64,000 bases of DNA from an uncultured Elusimicrobia bacterium (GTDB lineage Bacteria; Elusimicrobiota; Elusimicrobia; UBA1565; UBA9628): positions 1 to 64,000 of the forward strand of contig CAIKVT010000039.1 in assembly GCA_903830945.1 (NCBI GenBank), written 5' to 3'. The notes under the pieces were generated by a model. That model saw nothing but the letters and a program-made list of their open reading frames with translations. It searched no databases and was not told where the DNA came from. How positions within the stretch are numbered: the first letter of the stretch is position 1; each line of letters starts with the position of its first letter. The translations under genes and the position numbers were made by a program. Shown here one piece after another: positions 54,473 through 63,366 of the stretch.

Positions 54473-56344
54473 CGATAGCGGTTCTTGGCGCCAGGGCCGC
54501 CGCACCCGTGGCGGAAAGGCCAGGGAAAAATCCTCCGCGGCCAGAGTGAGGTTGGGGTTGTAAGCCGGGTCATGGGCGAGCCACGGGCCCCAGCGCCTCT
54601 GCATGTAGGTGCGTTCAGCGTCCACGCGCCGTGCCGCAGTGCCGTCGGCGTCCGGCCCGAGGCTCGCGGCGCCATGATAGCGCAGAAGGGCGCTTGGTAT
54701 CCATAGGGTGCGCAGCCCCATCTCCTGCAAGCGCAGACACAGGTCCACGTCATTGTAGGCTTCAAGCAGTTCCTTGCACATCCCCCCAGCGGCCAGCCAA
54801 TGCTCCTTACGCAGGAGGATGCAGGCGCCGCTCACCGCGCTGAAGGATTGCAGCAGGATCCCTCGGCCTATGTAGCCGGCGGAGCCTCCGGGAAAGAATC
54901 GGTGGGCATGGGAGGCGATCCCGCCGATGCCTAACAGCACGCCGCCGTGCTGCACTCTGCCATCGGGATAGAGGAGTTTGGCGCCGACTGCGCCGACTCC
55001 CGGACGTTGGGCCGCGCCCAGCATGTCGTCCAGCCAGCTCGGGGCCACGACTTCGAGTCCGTCGTCGAGAAGGCAGACGTATTCTCCACGCGCTTGCGGG
55101 ACGACCCGGTTGTACCTGGCGGAAAAGTCGAAGAGATCCGGGTTGCTGATCACTCGGCAGTCTGGCTGTTTATTAATCTCCGCCAGAGATGCCAGGGTCT
55201 TCGGGGTGCGGCTTTGGCTGGCGATCACCAGGATTTCCGTGTGCGGATAGTCCGTCCGGCGCAGGCTGTCCAAGCAACGGCGCAGCCGGTCCGCTTCCCC
55301 ATGCGCGGCGATGACGATGCTGACCAAAGGTCGGCCTTGGACCGCGAAGTGCGGCAAGAGACCATTGCCTTGGCAGACGCGTTCGAGCCGCGCCTGTTCC
55401 CCTTGCCGAAAGAGGCTCTCGCTGACGCTCCGGTATTGCGCCTGAGAGGCATAAGGCTTGACGTCCATGGACGCCGCCGTGGAGCCCGGGTGCATGCGCC
55501 AATGATAGAGGACGGCTGGGATATGTCGGATGGCGCGCGGGGCCAGGCCATGTGTGAAACGGAGGACCAAGTCCCAGTCTTGCGCTCCCTCGAATCCTTT
55601 GCGGAGGCCGCCGATGTCGAGGACGCGCCGACGGCTGTAGACGCTGAAATGGCTGACGTAATTCTGTCCCATCAGGAGATCTGGATTCCAGTCTGGCTTG
55701 AAGTAGGCGTCGCAGCGCAAGCCAAGGGCGTCGATCTTGTCTACGTCGCTGTAAAGCAACTCGGCTTCAGGGTGGGCGATGATCTCTTCCGCCATCCAGT
55801 AAAGGGCGTGCTCGGCAAGCTCGTCGTCGTGATCTAGAAGGGCGACATGATCTGCGGATGCCATTTCCAGCGCGCTGTTGGTAGCTTGCGAGATGTGTCC
55901 GTTTTGGGCGCGGAAACACACCTTGATGCGCGCGTCCTTGCGGGCATAGTCCTCAAGCGTTCGGCGCACATGAGACTGCGTCGAGGCGTCGTCGGCGATG
56001 CAGAGTTCCCAGTGGGGGTAGATCTGGCGGCGCACCGATTCGATGGCCTGGCGCAGGAATCTGTCTGGAGTGTTGTAGACCGGCATCAGAACGGAAAAGC
56101 GGGGCGGATGGGCGAATCCGGCGATGCGGGCGCGCATGGCTGATCGGTCGGCTTCGGTGAGGGTATCGTAACGGCGGATCCAACGCGCATACTCGGGGTG
56201 CATCCAAGCGTAAAGAAGGAGCTTGAGTTTTTTTGGGAGAGGCAGTTTGTGATAGACCTTCTTGCAGGATTCATACAGCCTTAAGCCCAACCTGTTCCGT
56301 GGCGCTTTCAGCCCATTTTGTCGATGATGAAATGTGTTTTGCAT
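54434..56344 (-). CDS. Two-domain glycosyltransferase family 2
   Basis: A 636-residue protein with two GT-A domains in tandem. Domain 1 (~80-320): FSVLMPVYNTPDRFLRQA, CIADDASTQ, LLDHDDELAE (DxD), EGAQDWDLVLRF. Domain 2 (~335-620): VSIVIAAHGEADRLRRCLD, LLDDGLEVV, SGACILLRKEHWLAAGG, AYNDVDLCLRLQE. Many rhamnan/O-antigen polymers use such bifunctional enzymes to add two residues. A basic amphipathic N-terminal segment (KKVYHKLPLPKKLK) may associate with the membrane. The convergent neighbour overlaps by 39 bases. Confidence 0.85.
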   Translation of the reverse strand: MQNTFHHRQNGLKAPRNRLGLRLYESCKKVYHKLPLPKKLKLLLYAWMHPEYARWIRRYDTLTEADRSAMRARIAGFAHPPRFSVLMPVYNTPDRFLRQAIESVRRQIYPHWELCIADDASTQSHVRRTLEDYARKDARIKVCFRAQNGHISQATNSALEMASADHVALLDHDDELAEHALYWMAEEIIAHPEAELLYSDVDKIDALGLRCDAYFKPDWNPDLLMGQNYVSHFSVYSRRRVLDIGGLRKGFEGAQDWDLVLRFTHGLAPRAIRHIPAVLYHWRMHPGSTAASMDVKPYASQAQYRSVSESLFRQGEQARLERVCQGNGLLPHFAVQGRPLVSIVIAAHGEADRLRRCLDSLRRTDYPHTEILVIASQSRTPKTLASLAEINKQPDCRVISNPDLFDFSARYNRVVPQARGEYVCLLDDGLEVVAPSWLDDMLGAAQRPGVGAVGAKLLYPDGRVQHGGVLLGIGGIASHAHRFFPGGSAGYIGRGILLQSFSAVSGACILLRKEHWLAAGGMCKELLEAYNDVDLCLRLQEMGLRTLWIPSALLRYHGAASLGPDADGTAARRVDAERTYMQRRWGPWLAHDPAYNPNLTLAAEDFSLAFPPRVRRPWRQEPLSSSNGLARQQHQV

Positions 56345-56364
56345 GTCAAGGATGATCTGTGAGA

Positions 56365-57567
56365 TCAGCCGGGGGACCGCACAATGTCGTGCAAGATCGA
56401 TTCCATTGAATCGGCGGCATTATCCCAGGTATATTTTTGAATCGCTTTTTGTCCGTTGCGTGCCAGCTCGTCTCTCTGGGCCTTGTTATCCAGCAGTTCG
56501 CTTATGGCCGCCGCGAGTTTTTGTGGGTTTCTAACGGGGACTATCAGCGCGGTTTTTCCGTTTTCGGCATATTCGGAAACCGCTCCCACATCGGTCGTAA
56601 TGCAGGCGGTACCGCAGGCCATGGCTTCCATCGGCGGGGAGCACCAGCCTTCCACCCAGGTCGGCGAAACAAAAACATCAGCTTGGGTGTAAAGTCTGCG
56701 CAGTTCGCTGTCGGAGACGGAGGAACGGAAATCAAGCCAGTCTGGGACCATGGGTCTTAATTCTTGCGGACCATGCAGGATGGCTTTAAAATCGGAGCGC
56801 CTGCGTCTGAGAAGTTCTAGAGCTTCCAGTACATCGGAGTTGCCTTTCCAGCCAAATCCGCGGAAAGGGATCAGAATGACATTGGCATCCGCTTTTTGTC
56901 CGTCAGGATAAAACGTGCCGGGATTGTTGCCTATGGGGATCCTCCCGAATGATTTTTGCCGGAAGTTTTCAGTGATGAGATTTTCCAAAACCATCGAAGT
57001 CGTGAATTTGGCCAGCGGCAAGGCATAGGAGGCATCGACCAGGTCCTTGTATTTCTTTAGCGTCGCACCCTCAGGGGTAATGCCGGCCATCGCATTGAAT
57101 ATCCGTGCCGGGTCCGGATCCCGTGCCACGGCCAAAGCCCAGCAGGCAGGATCATTCCAGACTTCCATCGCCTCATAATGTTGAACAAAATAGGCTTTTT
57201 TGCCATTGCTGGTGCCCAATTTCGCGACCGTATAGGCGCTTTCCCAAGTTGACGCGACTATGACATCGGCAGCAGGGATGCCGTATCCGATCCAAGCTGA
57301 AAATTGATGATCGAGGATCGGTACTCGGCGCAGCTGCGCTTCCAGTGCAAACCAGTCGACTTTTGCCGGGCTCGCTGATCCGCGACATGCTTGCTTGAAT
57401 TTGGCGTAAATCCGCCGAGGGGAAAAGTCGAATGGGTAAGCAATCGGCGCGGCCGGGTAGACTATGGCAACCTGATGTCCGCGCTGTTGCAGCCTGTTGG
57501 CGCATTCGAAAAATGTCCTGACTCCGCCCGCGATAAATACGCCGGGGAGCACAAATGTGATTTTCAT
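56365..57567 (-). CDS. Glycosyltransferase family 4
   Basis: A 400-residue GT-B enzyme. KITFVLPGVFIAGGVRTFFE at the N-terminus, VASTWESAYTVAKL near residue 110, and the donor domain with PRIPIGN / RGFGWKGNSDVLEAL near 230-250 and SPTWVEGWCSPPMEAMACGT near 300-320 (EX7E variant). ATG at 57567 overlaps the upstream stop as ATGA. It follows a radical SAM gene and precedes the two-domain GT2 after 20 bases. Confidence 0.86.
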   Translation of the reverse strand: MKITFVLPGVFIAGGVRTFFECANRLQQRGHQVAIVYPAAPIAYPFDFSPRRIYAKFKQACRGSASPAKVDWFALEAQLRRVPILDHQFSAWIGYGIPAADVIVASTWESAYTVAKLGTSNGKKAYFVQHYEAMEVWNDPACWALAVARDPDPARIFNAMAGITPEGATLKKYKDLVDASYALPLAKFTTSMVLENLITENFRQKSFGRIPIGNNPGTFYPDGQKADANVILIPFRGFGWKGNSDVLEALELLRRRRSDFKAILHGPQELRPMVPDWLDFRSSVSDSELRRLYTQADVFVSPTWVEGWCSPPMEAMACGTACITTDVGAVSEYAENGKTALIVPVRNPQKLAAAISELLDNKAQRDELARNGQKAIQKYTWDNAADSMESILHDIVRSPG

Positions 57568-58643
57568 TTTTTGAAGCGCCGCTTGAAGAATGCCGTCGTC
57601 AGTTGTTTCGCGAAAGGCAGAGGGTCGGATTGTCTGCTCCAGTCCGTAGCCCAGGTGTTGGCGCAACCCAGGCAGGCGCGGACTCGTTTTCTGACTTCCC
57701 AAGCGGCCGCGCTGCGCCAGATCTCCGAAGGCGGCGTTTGCCGAACATTGCCTATCTTGACATCGCATAGGCGTAGGCAGGGCATGACGTCCCCGTTGGC
57801 GCGCAGTATGAAGAACGAGCGCATGGTAAAGCAATCGAACTTTATTATTCCGTCTTTAAGGATGGTCAATAAAGTCTCATTATGGAAGGATGGCTCCTGC
57901 TCGCGGACTTTGTCCGCCAGCGTTATCATGTCTGGCGCGGAAATCGTAGCGCTTCCTGCATTGTGGTAATAGGGGGCCTCATCATAGAGCTGCACGAAAT
58001 ACGGGACCCCCTTTTTTTGAGCGTACTTTTTGGTCTCGTCTATGTAGGGCAAGGTCATTGGGTGCAGGGTCTGGCCTGCGACAAAATTAAGCTTATTGCC
58101 GTATTGTCCCTTGAGCGTCGCAAGCCGGTCGAACAGGGAATCGACTTTTTTGAAATTGCCAGGGACACCGCGCACCGCGTCGTGATGCTCGCCGACGCCG
58201 TCCAGCGACACGCCCACGTCGATGCAGAGGCCCTTTTCGAGCAGGGCGGTCACAATCCCCAAGACACGATCCGGCAACAGCGCGTTGGTGCTGATGGTGG
58301 GCCGTGCTTTGGGCAATCGTTCGTGGATAAATAGCAGGATATCCAGCAGGTCGTCGCGCAACGCCGCCTCGCCGCCGGTGATGAGGAGGATTTCAAGGTC
58401 CTTGAAAAGCGGGTCGCAGAATACTTTTTTGATCTCTGCGAAAGTGAGGGTGTCGGGGTTCGCCTTCTGTTTCCAGATGTTGCAGAGTCGGCATTTGGAA
58501 TTGCAGGCATCCGTGATCTCCCATGTCAGCCATCTGACCGGAGGCAATCGGCCAGTCAACTGTAGGAATTTATGGGTTATGAATGCCTGAACAAAACGTG
58601 ATAGTACGGCGCTGCGCTTGAAGGCATTGAAAAAATATCTCAT
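57564..58643 (-). CDS. Radical SAM protein with C-terminal SPASM/Twitch-like region
   Basis: A 359-residue radical SAM enzyme. WEITDACNSKCRLCNIW has the cluster cysteines at about 47, 51 and 54; LLITGGEAALRDDL near 90 and SLDGVGEHHDAVRGV near 148 are barrel strands. C-terminal cysteines (MPCLRLCDVKIG, RACLGCAN) suggest an auxiliary cluster. The start ATG at 58643 has GAGG about 10 nt upstream; ATG 58667 is the alternative and overlaps wzx. It is translationally coupled to the GT4 downstream. Possible sugar-modifying or peptide-modifying enzyme. Confidence 0.82.
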   Translation of the reverse strand: MRYFFNAFKRSAVLSRFVQAFITHKFLQLTGRLPPVRWLTWEITDACNSKCRLCNIWKQKANPDTLTFAEIKKVFCDPLFKDLEILLITGGEAALRDDLLDILLFIHERLPKARPTISTNALLPDRVLGIVTALLEKGLCIDVGVSLDGVGEHHDAVRGVPGNFKKVDSLFDRLATLKGQYGNKLNFVAGQTLHPMTLPYIDETKKYAQKKGVPYFVQLYDEAPYYHNAGSATISAPDMITLADKVREQEPSFHNETLLTILKDGIIKFDCFTMRSFFILRANGDVMPCLRLCDVKIGNVRQTPPSEIWRSAAAWEVRKRVRACLGCANTWATDWSRQSDPLPFAKQLTTAFFKRRFKK

Positions 58644-58656
58644 TTGAGGTTTATCC

Positions 58657-60264
58657 TCAGGAAGCATCCGCTATTTGCTGATTGGGACTGCGGAATGGAT
58701 CCAGGAATCTTTGGGCGAACCGCGTGTCGTTTTTGATCAATATCATAAGGTCTCTGCTGTCCAAAGGTTTTATGCGCAACAGCAGCCCAAGGTAAATCCC
58801 GGAAAATAGAGATGCCTGGATGGTAAAGACGGCTAAGTTCGATATTCGATCTGGCTTGATTAAGCCGTGAGAGGCGGCGGTTAAACACCAGACCAAAAGC
58901 CCCGCACCGATGCTCACCACGAAGATGTACGTAAAAGGTTTTTTATTGAATAAACCTAGCGGCAGGCCGAGTTCCTGGTGCAATTTTGCAAAGCCATAAG
59001 CTGCGGAGGCTATCAGCGAAATAGATGTTCCGATGGCAACACCCAGGAATCCGAATTTTGTTATTAAAATAATACTCAAGGGGATATTGAAGACTGCGGC
59101 GATCAAGCCTGCCTTCATTTCAATCTCTGTTTTCGCGATCGCCTGCACGACGACGGATCTCATCCCTGATATCACGGCTGTGCCCCAGCCAATGGCCAGG
59201 ATTTGGATGACCCAGGCGGATCGGTCATAACCGGGACCCATCCAGATCGACATGATTTGATGGGCGGCGGCCATGATGAAGATGAAGAATGGGATGGTTA
59301 TAAGCGCCAAGTATTTGGTTCCTCTGATATATCCGTCAATGAGTTTGTCTCTGGCCCCTTGTGCGTCAATTTCAGAAAAGGCCGGGATAAGAGCGCTTAG
59401 GAATAAAAGCACCACGGATATCGCCTGTTGTATGACGGAGAATCCGAGCTGAAAGAAAGTCACCAGGCTTAATGACAAAAAGTATGTAATAAGCAGTTTG
59501 TCGATCTGCATCGAAATCGCGGAGGATATTCTGGCGACCTGCAATTTCGCCCCATAACCAAAGAGCGTCCCGAACATTTTTTTGCTGAGAAATCGGCAGG
59601 ATAAGCTCAGTTCAGGCAATATTTTATAGGCCATGGAAACATTGATTAAACCGCCCGCTATGAGGATGATGCCGTTATTGATGATTAATCCGCGCAGCCC
59701 ATATCCATGTGTCAAAACGAATATCGTGCCTGCAACGTTGGGAATAGATGTGATTAGAGCTATCTTGTTGCAGATATCCATACGTTGAAGCCCGTTCTGA
59801 ATAGCGATAGAAATGCTAAAAATACTCGAAACGCAAAAAATAGTCAGGCTGACCCAAAATACGAATAAAGATTCACTGTAAAGTTGTGCTGGAATCTTTA
59901 AAATCCTAAAAATGGGATTTATGAATAGACATGCTAGGGCCATGACTGCGAATGCGAATATCGAGTAAAAAGTGATGCCGCAATTGATGACTTGATTTAT
60001 TTTTTCGGTATCTTTTTTTGTGTGGAATTCCGCGATGTATTTGATGAAGGATGATCCGATGCCCAGATCCAATAATCCAAAATAGCCGGTAATGACTCCC
60101 ACGATCGCCCACACCCCATATCTCTCTATGCCGATATGGTGAATAATAAATGGAGTGAGGAAGAGGCCCACCAAAATGCCCCATATTTTTCCGATAAAAT
60201 TATAAAACGTGTTTTTTATGACCTTTTGTGACAAGGGTTGTTCCGCTTCGTTTGTCATTCCCAT
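58657..60264 (-). CDS. Wzx-type oligosaccharide flippase (second copy)
   Basis: A 535-residue MOP-superfamily flippase with about 14 hydrophobic helices, opening IKNTFYNFIGKIWGILVGLFLTPFII (first helix). It is not similar enough to the first Wzx to be a simple duplicate. The presence of two flippases and two initiating transferases suggests two glycans, or a cluster assembled from two parts. ATG 60264 or 60258. Lower GC than its neighbours. It overlaps the radical SAM frame only if the earlier start of the latter is used. Confidence 0.86.
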   Translation of the reverse strand: MGMTNEAEQPLSQKVIKNTFYNFIGKIWGILVGLFLTPFIIHHIGIERYGVWAIVGVITGYFGLLDLGIGSSFIKYIAEFHTKKDTEKINQVINCGITFYSIFAFAVMALACLFINPIFRILKIPAQLYSESLFVFWVSLTIFCVSSIFSISIAIQNGLQRMDICNKIALITSIPNVAGTIFVLTHGYGLRGLIINNGIILIAGGLINVSMAYKILPELSLSCRFLSKKMFGTLFGYGAKLQVARISSAISMQIDKLLITYFLSLSLVTFFQLGFSVIQQAISVVLLFLSALIPAFSEIDAQGARDKLIDGYIRGTKYLALITIPFFIFIMAAAHQIMSIWMGPGYDRSAWVIQILAIGWGTAVISGMRSVVVQAIAKTEIEMKAGLIAAVFNIPLSIILITKFGFLGVAIGTSISLIASAAYGFAKLHQELGLPLGLFNKKPFTYIFVVSIGAGLLVWCLTAASHGLIKPDRISNLAVFTIQASLFSGIYLGLLLRIKPLDSRDLMILIKNDTRFAQRFLDPFRSPNQQIADAS

Positions 60265-60331
60265 AAAAAGTGTTTTCTCTGAACTCCGTGTTGCGTATGA
60301 CTTCCCTCCTGCGGATGCGGACTGCAAACGC

Positions 60332-60391
60332 GCGCTCGACGATTAAGTCCGCGGCTTTTCGCCGGAGAGGCACGATAGGTCGAGCGCTTTT
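60332..60391 (+). terminator. Long-range inverted repeat with T tail
   Basis: GCGCTCGAC (60332-60340) and GTCGAGCGC (60379-60387) are perfect 9-bp arms around a 38-base loop, followed by TTTTA. It might terminate plus-strand read-through, but no plus-strand gene is close upstream. Low certainty. Confidence 0.3.
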
Positions 60392-60449
60392 ACCTCGGCA
60401 TCAATCTGATCGGATCATTTTGACTGAGGCAAAACTGGAGACAGCGGCC

Positions 60450-61331
60450 TCAGCCGGCATTCGCCTCTAACTGCCGAAATCCTTCTTCCAAACTTATCCG
60501 GGGCTTCCATCCAGGCAGCTTCTCTCCTTTGGCCCACGGCCGCATGACCTCGCGCCGCCGGTAGGGGCGGGCGCCCCAGTTGATCTTAAGCATCAGCCCC
60601 GTCGCCGCCTCAAAGACCGCGGCTACCTCGCGTACGGAGCGCGGCCGCCCTGAGGATAGGGCATAAGCCTCTGCTCGCCGCACTTTTCCCGCGAGCAGGC
60701 GTTTCCCGGCCATGACAAACGCATTGACCAAGTCGTCGACGTGGACTAGATCGAGGAGTTGTCCGCCCGGCACGAAATCCACCCTCTCCTTGGCCGCGCG
60801 GCGTAAACCGGCCAGAAGTTTCGGCCGGGGGTCATCCGGCCCGTAGGAATCGAAAATCTTCAACGTGATCGTTTTTAGGCCGTGTGCTTGCTGGTAATAG
60901 ACCAGGATATCCTCGATGGCCTGCTTGGTGGCCGCGTAAAGATTGACCGGATCGTAGGGCGCGTCGCGGAAGTGCTGCCAAGCCGTGCCCGTGTTGACCA
61001 GTCTCAGCGCGCCGCTGCGCGCCATGGCTTCCGCCAGCTGGCAGCCCAGCAGGATATTGCCTTCGATGAGAGGCCGCACGTCGGCTGGCGAGTGCTCGGA
61101 GACATAGAGGGCTGCTAGATGGAAAACCACGTCGGGTTTGCATGCGGCCAGGGATCTTAGGAGGCTGTCCGTGCCGCCGTCAAAGGAGCATGTCCTTAGA
61201 CCCGGTATGGTGGGGCGCCGCGACTGTGGGCGTATCAGCGCCCAAACCTGCCAGCCGTCGCCAAGTAGGCGCCGCGACAGGTTTTTCCCGATGCAGCCGG
61301 AAGCTCCCGTGACTAAAGCTCGACGCGGCAT
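60450..61331 (-). CDS. CDP-abequose/paratose-synthase-like SDR
   Basis: A 293-residue extended SDR, likely a CDP-sugar 4-reductase or epimerase. TGASGCIGKNLSRRLL, VFHLAALYVSE near residue 70, TGTAWQHF near 115 and NLYAATKQAIED (YxxxK) near 130. The WQHF...PVNLYAATKQA combination resembles CDP-abequose/paratose synthases (RfbJ-like). Divergent from rfbF/rfbG, which make CDP-4-keto-6-deoxyglucose. ATG 61331 is preceded by TGA-TATAAT with eight bases between. No RfbH in the window, so the real substrate may be the 6-deoxy, not 3,6-dideoxy, intermediate. Confidence 0.78.
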   Translation of the reverse strand: MPRRALVTGASGCIGKNLSRRLLGDGWQVWALIRPQSRRPTIPGLRTCSFDGGTDSLLRSLAACKPDVVFHLAALYVSEHSPADVRPLIEGNILLGCQLAEAMARSGALRLVNTGTAWQHFRDAPYDPVNLYAATKQAIEDILVYYQQAHGLKTITLKIFDSYGPDDPRPKLLAGLRRAAKERVDFVPGGQLLDLVHVDDLVNAFVMAGKRLLAGKVRRAEAYALSSGRPRSVREVAAVFEAATGLMLKINWGARPYRRREVMRPWAKGEKLPGWKPRISLEEGFRQLEANAG

Positions 61332-61339
61332 GATGGATT

Positions 61340-61345
61340 ATTATA
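61340..61345 (-). promoter_or_regulatory. Extended -10 promoter close to the start codon
   Basis: On the minus strand TGA-TATAAT (perfect extended -10) ends eight bases before the ATG at 61331. Confidence 0.6.
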
Positions 61346-61398
61346 TCAGTTCAGGTCGAGGCTGCTCCCTCTTGCGAGGAAATAGACCAGTTGAGTCC

Positions 61399-61432
61399 CC
61401 TAAAGCGCAAAATCTTTCAAGGCTTGACTTGG
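61399..61432. repeat. Dispersed short repeat (copy 2)
   Basis: Partner of 50381-50415, here in the divergent intergenic region between the CDP-sugar SDR gene and rfbF. Its right part contains TTGACT (61424-61429), a possible -35-like hexamer, but the spacing to TATACT (13 bp) is too short. Confidence 0.5.
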
Positions 61433-61442
61433 AAATATTAGT

Positions 61443-61448
61443 TATACT
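61443..61448 (+). promoter_or_regulatory. -10 box close to rfbF start
   Basis: TATACT ends 11 nt before the ATG at 61460; no Shine-Dalgarno between. The intergenic region thus has back-to-back promoters for the CDP-sugar genes. Confidence 0.4.
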
Positions 61449-61459
61449 TTTTCAATACT

Positions 61460-62254
61460 ATGACTAAACACAAGAATGCCGGGATCGTCGCGGCCATTCT
61501 GGCCGGCGGGCTGGGGACCAGGATCAGTGAGGAATCAGCCCTGCGGCCTAAGCCGATGATCGAGATTGGCGGCCAGCCCATCCTCTGGCATATCATGAAG
61601 ATTTATTCCCAGCATGGCATCCAGGACTTTGTCATCTGTCTCGGCTACCGGGGCTACCTGATCAAGGAATACTTCGCGAACTATTTCCTGCACACCTCCG
61701 ACGTGACCTTCGACATGAAGGCCAACCGCATGACGGTGCATTCGAACCACACCGAGCCCTGGCGCGTCACGCTGGTGGACACCGGCGATCAAAGCCAGAC
61801 CGGCGGGCGCCTCAAGAAGATCCGGAAATATCTCCCAAACCGGACCTTTTGCCTCACGTATGGCGACGGAGTCGGCGACATCGATATATCGGCCGGCATC
61901 GCGTTCCATAAGAAGAAGAAGGCCTTGGCGACCTTGACGGCCGTGCAGGCTCCCGGACGCTTCGGCGTGCCCGACATCCGCCAGGATTGGATCACCGGCT
62001 TCCGTGAAAAGGCCGCCGGTGACGCGGGCCTCATCAACGGCGGATTCTTTGTCCTGGAGCCCCGCGCCCTCGACTATATCAAGGACGATTCCACCCGTTG
62101 GGAAGAGCAGCCTCTCCAGACGCTGGCCGAAGAAGGGAAGCTGGCTGCTTACAGGCATCTCGGCTTCTGGTATGCCATGGACACCCTCCGGGAAAAAAAC
62201 CACCTCGAGGAACTCTGGGCTTCCGGCCAAGCCCCCTGGAAGACTTGGGCGTGA
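61460..62254 (+). CDS. rfbF: Glucose-1-phosphate cytidylyltransferase
   Basis: A 264-residue nucleotidyltransferase that makes CDP-glucose. [37 protein letters not shown]... carries the nucleotide loop, and [30 protein letters not shown] and [15 protein letters not shown] are RfbF family segments. Normal length. The stop overlaps the next start as GTGA. Confidence 0.95.
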   Translation: MTKHKNAGIVAAILAGGLGTRISEESALRPKPMIEIGGQPILWHIMKIYSQHGIQDFVICLGYRGYLIKEYFANYFLHTSDVTFDMKANRMTVHSNHTEPWRVTLVDTGDQSQTGGRLKKIRKYLPNRTFCLTYGDGVGDIDISAGIAFHKKKKALATLTAVQAPGRFGVPDIRQDWITGFREKAAGDAGLINGGFFVLEPRALDYIKDDSTRWEEQPLQTLAEEGKLAAYRHLGFWYAMDTLREKNHLEELWASGQAPWKTWA

Positions 62255-63366
62255 AGTCTTCTCGTGCCTTTGGCGGCGTCTTCGCGGGCAAGACGGTCCT
62301 GGTCACGGGACATACGGGCTTTAAGGGCGCTTGGCTTGCCCTCTGGCTCCAGGACCTCGGCGCCAAAGTCATCGGCTTCTCTTTGCCGCCGGCGACGAAA
62401 CCGAATCTCTACGAACGGTTGGGCTTGGGCTGCCTCATGGAGTCCCATTTCGCGGATCTTCGGCAGCCGGGCCCGATTTCGCGCGTGCTGCGCCGGTTCC
62501 GCCCGGAGCTCGTCTTCCACCTGGCCGCGCAAGCCCTCGTGCGCCCTTCCTACGAGGATCCGGCGCGGACGTTTGCGACGAATGTCCTGGGGATGGTCAA
62601 CCTATTGGACGCGGTGCGCGCCACTTCCTCCGTGCGGGTCTGCCAGGTCATCACGTCGGACAAATGCTATGAGAACCGCGAGTCCCACCACGCTTATCGC
62701 GAGGGCGACCGGCTGGGCGGTCGCGACCCTTACAGCGCCAGCAAGGCCTGCGCGGAACTGGTCGTCTCCTCATATAGGGATTCTTTTTTTCCGATCGAGC
62801 TGATGAGACGTCACCGCGTATCGTTGAGCTCCGTGCGCGCGGGCAACGTCATTGGCGGCGGCGACTGGGCCCAGGATCGCCTTATTCCGGACTGCGTGCG
62901 ATCCCTTGGCGCGGGCCGGCCTATCCTGATCAGAAACCCCGCATCGGTGCGCCCCTGGCAGCACGTTCTGGAGCCTCTGGCCGGCTATCTACGGCTGGCG
63001 TCCCTGCAGCTTAAAGCCCCCGCGCGTTACGCCCAGGCCTGGAATTTTGGGCCATCGTCACGCGCGGCCCGGGTGGGAGATATCGTCGATTTGGTCATCG
63101 GCCATTGGGGCGGCGGCAAATGGCGTTGCCCTGCGTCCTCGCGGAATCGCGCGCCTCACGAGGCGCGCCTTCTGAAGCTTGACTGCGGTAAGGCGAGGCG
63201 GCTCTTGCGCTGGCGGCCCGTCTATAGCCTGGAACAGAGCGTTGCCGAGACCATCCGTTGGTACCGTGGATTCTCTCTGGAGCGCGACTTTAACGCGTTA
63301 TCTTTTACACGCGGGCAGATCCGGGATTATCTGGTCGCCGGCCAGGAACACGACTGGCTCTGGTGA
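62251..63366 (+). CDS. rfbG: CDP-glucose 4,6-dehydratase
   Basis: A 371-residue SDR enzyme that converts CDP-glucose to CDP-4-keto-6-deoxyglucose. [26 protein letters not shown] (catalytic Asp-Lys region) near residue 130, [13 protein letters not shown] (YxxxK) near 158 and [17 protein letters not shown] near 200 are RfbG marks. GTG at 62251 overlaps the rfbF stop as GTGA; homology starts within a few residues. The 3' end overlaps a convergent gene by 40 bases. Confidence 0.94.
   Translation: MKSSRAFGGVFAGKTVLVTGHTGFKGAWLALWLQDLGAKVIGFSLPPATKPNLYERLGLGCLMESHFADLRQPGPISRVLRRFRPELVFHLAAQALVRPSYEDPARTFATNVLGMVNLLDAVRATSSVRVCQVITSDKCYENRESHHAYREGDRLGGRDPYSASKACAELVVSSYRDSFFPIELMRRHRVSLSSVRAGNVIGGGDWAQDRLIPDCVRSLGAGRPILIRNPASVRPWQHVLEPLAGYLRLASLQLKAPARYAQAWNFGPSSRAARVGDIVDLVIGHWGGGKWRCPASSRNRAPHEARLLKLDCGKARRLLRWRPVYSLEQSVAETIRWYRGFSLERDFNALSFTRGQIRDYLVAGQEHDWLW

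Noticed and set aside
60332-60391. Strong rho-independent terminator for the SDR gene
   Set aside because: The T tail is on the plus-strand side while the adjacent genes run on the minus strand, and the loop is 38 bases; kept only as a low-confidence inverted repeat.
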